Shown piece by piece: positions 22,362 through 26,983 of a DNA stretch of 26,983 bases (the first letter of the stretch is position 1; every line of letters begins with the position of its first letter). The notes below the pieces were generated by a model. The model saw only the letters and a list, made by a program, of their open reading frames with translations, was not told the DNA's origin and made no database searches. This stretch comes from Helicobacteraceae bacterium (GTDB taxonomy: Bacteria; Campylobacterota; Campylobacteria; Campylobacterales; Sulfurimonadaceae). Made by a program: the position numbers and the translations under genes. The stretch covers positions 1 to 26,983 of the forward strand of contig JALWLR010000037.1 in the NCBI GenBank assembly GCA_027084065.1, written 5' to 3'.

Positions 22362-24302
22362 ATGGCAGAAGAAAAACAAAATAGCGAAGCACCAAAACAG
22401 CAAAGCGCTACACCCAACAATAAAAACAATACACAAAAAGGTCCGCATAAAAGAGCGCAGAACAACAATAACAGAAGAAACAACAATAACCGTTCCAACA
22501 ATCAAAACAGAAACGGCGGCAACAAAAACAGACGCAGACGCTCTCACAATGCCCCGACAGATGCTGTTTTGAGAGAATTTGTAGATAAAAATCACGAAAT
22601 TCAAAAAAAACGTCTCAATCCACACCATAAACTCAACCTCGGTACAAAAGCTAAAGTACGCATTACACCTCTTGGCGGTCTTGGCGAAATAGGCGGAAAC
22701 ATTACCGTTTTTGAAACTGAAAACGAAGCGATAGTCATCGATGTAGGTATGAGTTTTCCCGATGAAGAGATGCACGGCGTAGACATTCTCGTCCCCGACT
22801 TTACCTATTTGCGACAGATAAAAGACAAAATTACCGCCATTATCATAACCCACGCCCATGAAGACCACATAGGTGCAGTGCCCTACCTCTTTCGTGAAAT
22901 GCAGTTCCCTATTTACGGGACACCGCTGCCGCTTGCAATGATAGGCAACAAGTTTGACGAGCACCATATGAAAGATTTTCGCAAATACTTTCAGCCCGTT
23001 GAAAAACGAAAAGTTTACAAAATAGGAAACGATTTCGAAGTGGAATGGATGCATATGACTCACTCCATCATCGACGCTTCATCTCTAGCCATTACAACCG
23101 AAGCGGGAACGATCATCCATACCGGAGACTTTAAAATAGACCATACGCCTGTAGATGGTTATCCAGCAGATCTACACCGTCTTGCCCATTACGGAGAAAA
23201 AGGGGTTCTTTGCCTTTTAAGCGACTCTACAAACTCTTACAACTGGGAACCCACACCAAGCGAAACAAAAGTGGGTCCTGCACTTGAACGTGTCTTTTAC
23301 AAAGCAGAAGGGCGTGTCATTCTTTCTACGTTCAGCTCCAACATACACCGTATCTATCAGGCTATACAGCAGGGAATCAAGTATGGAAGAAAAGTATGTG
23401 TCATAGGGCGTAGCATGGAGAGAAACCTGGAAGTCGCTATGCAGTACGACTACATTCGCCTACCGAAGAACATTTTCGTAGAGCCGGATGAAGTGGCACA
23501 TATGAACGACAAAGAGGTACTCATAGTAACGACGGGAAGTCAGGGAGAGCCAAGTTCTGCTTTGTTTAGAATGGCTATAGGCGAGCACAGACACATCAAG
23601 ATCAAACCGACCGATCTTGTCGTACTAAGCTCACGTGCCATTCCCGGCAACGAAGCGAGCATTTCACAAATGATGAACTATCTTCAGCGCTGTGGTGCAA
23701 AAGTGGAAAACTCAAGAGACATTCACGTCTCCGGGCATGCTTCCATCATCGAGCAGCAACTGATGCTTCGACTCGTTCAGCCTAAATTTTTCCTCCCCGT
23801 CCACGGTGAGTACAACCACATAGGACGCCACAAGCAAACAGCCATAGAGTGCGGCGTTCCGGAGAGAAACATCTACCTTATGACTGACGGCGAGAGCATA
23901 GAGGTTACACCGAAGTATATGAGGAAGGTAAAAACGGTCAAAGTCGGTAAAACATACATCGACAACCAAAACAACGATCAAATCGACGACGACATCGTAA
24001 TAGACAGACAAAAACTCGCAACCGACGGTGTCGTCATTATCGTAGCGCAAGTCTCGGAAGAGGATGCCAAAATGATAGACAAACCACGCGTTACCTCTTT
24101 TGGTCTTGTAGGCGACAAGCAGGACAAGGCTTTTGCAAAAGAGATCGAAGGCATCATCGAACAGTTCCTCATCAATATGAAAGAGGGACTCATCCTCAAT
24201 CACAAAGCGTTCGAAGCGGAATTACGTCAAGTGGTTCGCAAGCATATTTTTAGAAAACTCAAAAAATATCCACTCATCGTTCCCAATATATTCATTCACT
24301 AA
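22362..24302 (+). CDS. rnj: Ribonuclease J with asparagine-rich N-terminal extension
   Basis: RNase J, 646 aa, a 5'-to-3' exonuclease and endonuclease that matures rRNA and drives mRNA decay. Residues 1 to about 90 form a low-complexity basic extension rich in Asn, Arg, Gln and Lys (NNNNRRNNNNRSNNQNRN around 34-51), probably disordered and RNA- or partner-binding. The MBL core begins near 97 (KVRITPLGGLGEIGGN), with the zinc motif H164-A-H-E-D-H169. The beta-CASP segment has LLSDSTNSY, SSNIHRI and SGHAS, followed by the HGEYNH turn. The RNase J C-terminal domain completes it. The closest known architecture is Helicobacter pylori RNase J, which has a comparable N-terminal extension and partners a DEAD-box helicase. 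AAGGAG site before the ATG, downstream of rsmA. Confidence 0.95.
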   Translation: MAEEKQNSEAPKQQSATPNNKNNTQKGPHKRAQNNNNRRNNNNRSNNQNRNGGNKNRRRRSHNAPTDAVLREFVDKNHEIQKKRLNPHHKLNLGTKAKVRITPLGGLGEIGGNITVFETENEAIVIDVGMSFPDEEMHGVDILVPDFTYLRQIKDKITAIIITHAHEDHIGAVPYLFREMQFPIYGTPLPLAMIGNKFDEHHMKDFRKYFQPVEKRKVYKIGNDFEVEWMHMTHSIIDASSLAITTEAGTIIHTGDFKIDHTPVDGYPADLHRLAHYGEKGVLCLLSDSTNSYNWEPTPSETKVGPALERVFYKAEGRVILSTFSSNIHRIYQAIQQGIKYGRKVCVIGRSMERNLEVAMQYDYIRLPKNIFVEPDEVAHMNDKEVLIVTTGSQGEPSSALFRMAIGEHRHIKIKPTDLVVLSSRAIPGNEASISQMMNYLQRCGAKVENSRDIHVSGHASIIEQQLMLRLVQPKFFLPVHGEYNHIGRHKQTAIECGVPERNIYLMTDGESIEVTPKYMRKVKTVKVGKTYIDNQNNDQIDDDIVIDRQKLATDGVVIIVAQVSEEDAKMIDKPRVTSFGLVGDKQDKAFAKEIEGIIEQFLINMKEGLILNHKAFEAELRQVVRKHIFRKLKKYPLIVPNIFIH

Positions 24303-24305
24303 AAA

Positions 24306-24336
24306 GTGCCCAAAAAAGCTTTTGCTTTTTTGGTAC
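24306..24336 (+). terminator. Terminator of rsmA-rnj
   Basis: CCAAAAAAGC, loop TTTT, GCTTTTTTGG (24310-24333): a perfect 10-bp stem extended by a few more pairs, starting a few bases after the rnj stop. The T-run lies in the 3' arm rather than after it. Confidence 0.65.
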
Positions 24337-24363
24337 TCTCTTGCTTTAAATTCTACCTATACA

Positions 24364-24372
24364 TGTTATAAT
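24364..24372 (+). promoter_or_regulatory. Extended -10 promoter (distal) of the peroxiredoxin gene
   Basis: TG-t-TATAAT, a perfect extended -10. A second -10-like TACAAT lies nearer the gene at 24443-24448, so the peroxiredoxin may have tandem promoters with leaders of about 110 and 35 nt. Confidence 0.5.
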
Positions 24373-24490
24373 ACTCCATCACAAAAAAATGCCCGCTTTA
24401 CAAAAAGCCACTCAAGTGACACTTTTTTTTGAAGCAGTGAAGTACAATTGCAACAATAAAAGTCAATTACTACACAATAAGGAGTCAACA

Positions 24491-25123
24491 ATGAGTTTAC
24501 CGCTATTAGGAGAAAAATTTCCTTCTATTGAAGTACAGACAACACACGGTACATGCAAGTTTCCTGAAGATTACAACGGCAAATGGGTCGTACTTTTTAG
24601 CCACCCTGCAGACTTTACACCTGTATGTACGACGGAGTTCGTCTCTTTTCAAAAACATAAAGAGCAGTTCGACGCTTTGGGATGTGAACTCGTAGGTCTC
24701 TCCGTCGATCAAGTCTTCTCTCATATCAAATGGGTAGAATGGATCAAAGAGAAACTCGATGTCGAGATCACGTTTCCAATTATTGCAGCTACAGACACAT
24801 TGGCTGCGCAAATCGGTATGCTGCATCCTAAAAAAGGAAGCAATACTGTTCGCGCCGTATTTGTCATAGACCCAGAAGGTACAATCCGAACGATTCTTTA
24901 CTATCCACAAGAGATAGGAAGAAACATCGATGAAATCGTAAGAACCGTAAAAGCACTCCAAAAAAGTGATGCGGACGGCGTTGCCACACCTGCAAACTGG
25001 CCTGAAAACGAACTCATCAAAGACAGAGTCATCATTCCGCCGGCAAGCGACTGCGAAACAGCTGAAAAACGTACAAAAGAGTACGAGTGTTTCGACTGGT
25101 GGTTCTGCCACAAAGAGGCATAA
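24491..25123 (+). CDS. Prx6-type peroxiredoxin with C-terminal cysteines
   Basis: A 210-aa cytoplasmic thiol peroxidase reducing H2O2, organic peroxides or peroxynitrite. Peroxidatic Cys46 lies in HPADFTPVC46TTE, with T43 and R121 (NTVRAVFVIDPEG) completing the active site. The long C-terminal arm has three cysteines, C188, C200 and C206 (YECFDWWFC), the arrangement of archaeal Prx6-like 2-Cys enzymes in which a C-terminal Cys resolves the sulfenate. It is therefore probably 2-Cys in mechanism, unlike human 1-Cys PRDX6. The start at 24491 has AAGGAG 7-8 nt upstream. A longer reading frame from 24389 adds 34 residues that look non-coding and includes the promoter region. Single-gene transcript with a terminator overlapping the stop codon. 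Confidence 0.93.
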   Translation: MSLPLLGEKFPSIEVQTTHGTCKFPEDYNGKWVVLFSHPADFTPVCTTEFVSFQKHKEQFDALGCELVGLSVDQVFSHIKWVEWIKEKLDVEITFPIIAATDTLAAQIGMLHPKKGSNTVRAVFVIDPEGTIRTILYYPQEIGRNIDEIVRTVKALQKSDADGVATPANWPENELIKDRVIIPPASDCETAEKRTKEYECFDWWFCHKEA

Positions 25124-25141
25124 ACCCTATTGGGTTTATGC
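25118..25141 (+). terminator. Terminator of the peroxiredoxin gene
   Basis: GCATAAACCC, loop TATT, GGGTTTATGC: a perfect 10-bp stem whose 5' arm contains the TAA stop codon (25121-25123). It is followed by GTTTTGTCTTT. Confidence 0.8.
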
Positions 25142-25362
25142 GTTTTGTCTTTACTAAGAATCTATGCGCAGATGACTATTTCATAGATTTTTACAGAGAT
25201 AAAACGACAAGAAGCCGTTTTATAAGAAATAACTTAAACGGCTAAAAAAAACAAAGAGAAAACACGAGCAGTGTGTTTGATCTTTGAAGCACTCCGTTTT
25301 CGGAGTGTTTTGAAGATGAAACAGTTTCTGTTTCATCAACGACATTGCAAAAGTATCGGTAT

Positions 25363-25433
25363 GTGTTAGAGCCGATATTGGATTGATGTTGTGCTCTTTA
25401 ACAATTCATTGTCAATGGCATTAGAAACGATCA
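25363..25433 (+). repeat. Left copy of an inverted, diverged ~70-bp flank repeat
   Basis: It contains, in order, GTGTTAG, TTGATGT, TGCT, CAATTCA, GTCAATGGCA and ACGATCA. The same blocks in the same order and similar spacing occur on the minus strand at 26850-26921, on the other side of the transposase gene. Both copies point toward the element. The blocks between are diverged and gapped. Confidence 0.65.
25392..25403 (+). promoter_or_regulatory. boxA antitermination element
   Basis: TGCTCTTTAACA, identical to the Escherichia coli rrn boxA that recruits NusB/NusE (established knowledge of rrn antitermination). It points rightward, so an antiterminated transcript would run antisense into the transposase gene. 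Confidence 0.7.
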
Positions 25434-25446
25434 AGTATATAAAGCT

Positions 25447-26685
25447 TTATTGATTCGGTTGTGCTACAAATACCCGTTGCGGGTCATAAGGCACATTGCG
25501 AGTATAGATGGCATAGATAATGGCAAGCAGTTTTCTTGCGGTAATGATGATGCACTCTTTTTTTGCTCTGCCTTTGCTGCGATAGTTCATATAGACCTGT
25601 CTGAGCTCTTTGTTGTGCCTGATTGCGGCAATGGCGGCAAGATAGATGGCCTTTTTGGCTAACCTAGCACCACGCTTGGCAATACGACCGTTTTTTTGAC
25701 TATCACCCGATTGCTCCAGTGTAGGATACAGCCCAAGATAGCCTGTAAGCGCTTTGGCATTATGGAAACGATCCAAATTGCCACACTCTGCAAGCAGTGC
25801 AAGGATAGTTTTATCGCTTACTCCAGGGATGGTGCGCAGATTGTCGATAAGCTCTGCCATCTCCTCTTGCTCCTCTTTGGTTGCTTTTTTTGTTTCAAAA
25901 AGAGCAAGCATCGCATCTTCAACTGAACGCATCTGCTCTTTGAGTAGACGCATAAGTGTGATATTGGAGCGGATAGTCGCTTCATACCCTTCTTTACCTG
26001 CACCGGAGTAGATACTTTCCCTTGCAAGTGTCAAGAGTCTTCCAGCTTTTGCTTTATTAAAGTTGTTTCCCTTGATACCGCGAAAGGTTTTTAATATCCT
26101 GTCAATACTGGCGTGATGATAGTGCTTTGCAGTTGGATACTTCTCAAGCAGAGCCAATCCTGTAATGTTAAAGGGATCGGAGATAATCTGCTCAAGCTCA
26201 GGGAAGACTACAGTGAGAATCGTTTGTGTCTGTCTCTTGATAGATTTGAGCTGATCCTCCAAAGAGGCTCTGTGACGATAGAGTGTTCTCAGGGATTGCA
26301 GTTGGTCATCGTTTACATATCCTTCGCTGAATCTGCCGCTCTTGATAAGTGCAGCGATCATCTGTGCATCGATATTGTCGTTTTTAACCCGCTTCATCGT
26401 ATCCATCTCTCTAAACTTTGCACTTTGGTATGGGTTTAATAATACCACACGATAGTGTAAAGATCGCAAAAAGCGATAGAGATTGTCGAACAAAAGTCCT
26501 GTTGCTTCCATACCGATAAGCACTTCACTCACATCACAGGCAAGCGAGGAGAGTTGAGCACGCAGCTTCTCAAATCCACTTTTTGTGGAGCTAAACTCAA
26601 AGGGTCTGATCTCCAAAGAGTTGTCTTCACGCATAACACACGCAACATGACTTCTTTTGGCTATATCGATTCCGACATAATACAT
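25447..26685 (-). CDS. IS110-family transposase (DEDD recombinase)
   Basis: A 412-aa recombinase. The N-terminal RuvC-like DEDD domain has D7 (YVGIDIAKRSH), E60 (IGMEATG), D103 and D106 (NDNIDAQ). A coiled-coil linker spans about 130-290. The C-terminal Tnp_20 domain starts at about 283 (LRTIPGVSDKTILALLAECGN) and carries the catalytic serine S326 in the LEQSG motif. Full length, no frameshift. This family recombines donor and target DNA without TSDs and is guided by a structured bridge RNA transcribed from the element's non-coding end. The MYYVGIDIAK start is typical of the IS110 rather than the IS1111 group, so the RNA is expected upstream of the gene, where a foldable leader is found. AAGGAG site 9 nt before the ATG. 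Confidence 0.93.
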   Translation of the reverse strand: MYYVGIDIAKRSHVACVMREDNSLEIRPFEFSSTKSGFEKLRAQLSSLACDVSEVLIGMEATGLLFDNLYRFLRSLHYRVVLLNPYQSAKFREMDTMKRVKNDNIDAQMIAALIKSGRFSEGYVNDDQLQSLRTLYRHRASLEDQLKSIKRQTQTILTVVFPELEQIISDPFNITGLALLEKYPTAKHYHHASIDRILKTFRGIKGNNFNKAKAGRLLTLARESIYSGAGKEGYEATIRSNITLMRLLKEQMRSVEDAMLALFETKKATKEEQEEMAELIDNLRTIPGVSDKTILALLAECGNLDRFHNAKALTGYLGLYPTLEQSGDSQKNGRIAKRGARLAKKAIYLAAIAAIRHNKELRQVYMNYRSKGRAKKECIIITARKLLAIIYAIYTRNVPYDPQRVFVAQPNQ

Positions 26686-26705
26686 ACGAAAAACTCCTTG
26701 ATCGT

Positions 26706-26809
26706 GTTTAGTTGTGTCTCACAGCCTCCTAACTCTATAGAACGGTGAGCCAACCACAAGGTTTAGCTCCCTGATAGCGTTTCATAGGTGAGTTGGTTTA
26801 GCACTAAAC
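26706..26809 (-). ncRNA. Candidate IS110 bridge RNA core
   Basis: The transposase leader folds on the minus strand into a closed three-way structure. The outer stem is GTTTAG (plus 26804-26809) with CTAAAC (26706-26711). Stem-loop 1 is CCAACtCAC/GTGGTTGG (26788-26796 with 26750-26757, one bulge) enclosing about 30 nt. Stem-loop 2 is CTCAC/GTGAG (26745-26749 with 26718-26722) enclosing about 22 nt and stacking directly on stem 1. Two large-looped stems in tandem upstream of the transposase match the target- and donor-binding loops of known IS110 bridge RNAs. The 5' end probably lies further upstream, toward 26850. Judged by eye only. Confidence 0.5.
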
Positions 26810-26849
26810 GCAATAGGCTTAATTGGGTCATCTACTGACAAGGAGGAAC

Positions 26850-26921
26850 TGATCGTCTTATCCAGTGCCATTGACTGTGAATTGCATAAAGCAGTTACAT
26901 CAACCGTCTTTATGCTAACAC
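26850..26921 (-). repeat. Right copy of the inverted flank repeat with degenerate boxA
   Basis: The minus strand reads GTGTTAG, TTGATGT, TGCT, CAATTCA, GTCAATGGCA and ACGATCA, matching the left copy block by block. The boxA here is degraded (TGCTTTATGCA). It points toward the bridge-RNA/transposase leader. Confidence 0.6.
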
Positions 26922-26927
26922 AACTTT

Positions 26928-26967
26928 TTTACATTTCCCATCCTCTTTGAGTGATGGAAAGTGTAAA
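26928..26967. repeat. Long hairpin at the right edge
   Basis: TTTACATTTCCCATC (26928-26942) can pair with GATGGAAAGTGTAAA (26953-26967), about 14 bp with small bulges, around a 10-nt loop. On the minus strand it would lie at the start of any transcript from the 26971-26976 box. No T-run follows on either strand. Confidence 0.5.
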
Positions 26968-26970
26968 TGT

Positions 26971-26976
26971 ATTATA
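26971..26976 (-). promoter_or_regulatory. -10 box at the right edge, possibly bidirectional
   Basis: The minus-strand TATAAT could start a transcript through the hairpin and boxA-like flank into the element. On the plus strand TATTATA overlaps it and is followed by AGGAGGAG up to the last base, a strong Shine-Dalgarno sequence for a gene beginning just outside the window. Confidence 0.4.
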
Positions 26977-26983
26977 GGAGGAG

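Larger units (their letters stand above)
25142..25446 (+). other. Orphan rRNA-leader/spacer-like region
   Basis: This gene-free 305 bp is packed with hairpins: AGCCGTTT/AAACGGCT (25213-25243), CACTCCG-TTTT-CGGAGTG (25290-25307), a perfect 10-bp GATGAAACAG/CTGTTTCATC (25315-25337) and TATCGG/CCGATA (25354-25377). The motif GATCTTTGAAG (25279-25289) is also present, and it ends with a full boxA at 25392-25403 and AAGTATATAAAGC. That order resembles a Campylobacterota rRNA leader or 16S-23S spacer, yet no rRNA follows: the sequence runs into the 3' end of the transposase gene. I see no ORF. Confidence 0.55.
25434..26849 (-). mobile_element. IS110-family insertion sequence (ends approximate)
   Basis: It comprises the transposase gene, a very short 3' non-coding end and a long 5' non-coding end of about 160 bp, the layout of the IS110 group. 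The ends given are simply the inner limits of the inverted flank repeats. If those repeats belong to the element, it would span about 25363-26921. No target-site duplication is evident, which is normal for this family. Confidence 0.55.

Noticed and set aside
24389..24490. N-terminal extension of the peroxiredoxin
   Set aside because: Contains promoter-like DNA and has no SD; ATG at 24491 has a good SD and matches the family N terminus.
25142..26983. CRISPR array or tRNA/rRNA gene in the right-end non-coding DNA
   Set aside because: No regularly spaced repeats, no cloverleaf, and no recognisable 16S, 23S or 5S sequence, only leader-like elements.

Overview
The window looks like a chromosomal segment of a free-living, Sulfurimonas/Sulfurovum-like member of the Campylobacterota (Epsilonproteobacteria). 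This is an inference from gene content: a petABC operon with a di-haem cytochrome c subunit, an Aer/CetB-type PAS protein paired with a CetA-like transducer, RNase J with an asparagine-rich N-terminal extension next to ksgA, a Prx6-type peroxiredoxin, and AT-rich promoters with good -10 boxes and weak -35 boxes. Nearly all of it is ordinary, tightly packed core chromosome. Only the right end, from about 25.1 kb, is accessory.

Layout. 1-0.7 kb: a five-gene tRNA cluster on the minus strand (Pro-His-Arg-Arg-Leu, all with encoded CCA) behind a full-consensus sigma70 promoter. 0.7-2.3 kb: an NSS-family sodium symporter and a small unknown protein. 2.3-5.1 kb (minus): an operon RDD membrane protein-moaA-queE-queD, linking molybdopterin and 7-deazaguanine synthesis. 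5.1-7.9 kb (minus): petABC, the quinol:cytochrome c oxidoreductase, with its own terminator. 8.0-10.4 kb: a GT-B-like protein of unknown function and, divergent from it, a beta-CASP metallo-beta-lactamase RNase-like protein. 10.4-11.9 kb (minus): a FadL/OmpP1-type outer-membrane protein. 12.3-14.2 kb (minus): a two-gene redox/energy-taxis receptor, a PAS protein overlapping a membrane transducer that also carries a C-terminal CZB zinc-binding domain. 14.3-16.2 kb: an MFS transporter that appears leaderless and operator-controlled, converging on a DUF481 outer-membrane protein. 16.3-18.4 kb: a pair of lipoproteins (CsgG-like and LPP20-like) with a strong terminator. 18.5-20.8 kb (minus): a large Cache-domain chemoreceptor. 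20.9-21.5 kb (minus): rhodanese-like and DUF309 proteins. 21.6-24.3 kb: ksgA and rnj. 24.5-25.1 kb: peroxiredoxin.

The right end (25.14-26.98 kb) is the most unusual part. A 300-bp non-coding stretch rich in hairpins ends in a perfect rRNA-type boxA (TGCTCTTTAACA) and looks like an orphan rRNA leader or spacer. It runs directly into the 3' end of an intact IS110-family transposase gene. The leader upstream of the transposase folds into a closed three-way structure with two large internal loops, as expected for an IS110 bridge RNA. About 70 bp on the far side of the element resembles the boxA-containing flank in inverted orientation. This suggests either long, diverged inverted ends on an IS110-type element or insertion into rRNA-leader-like target sites.

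The element boundaries, the RNA and its guides are inferences from sequence inspection only. No database or folding program was used.
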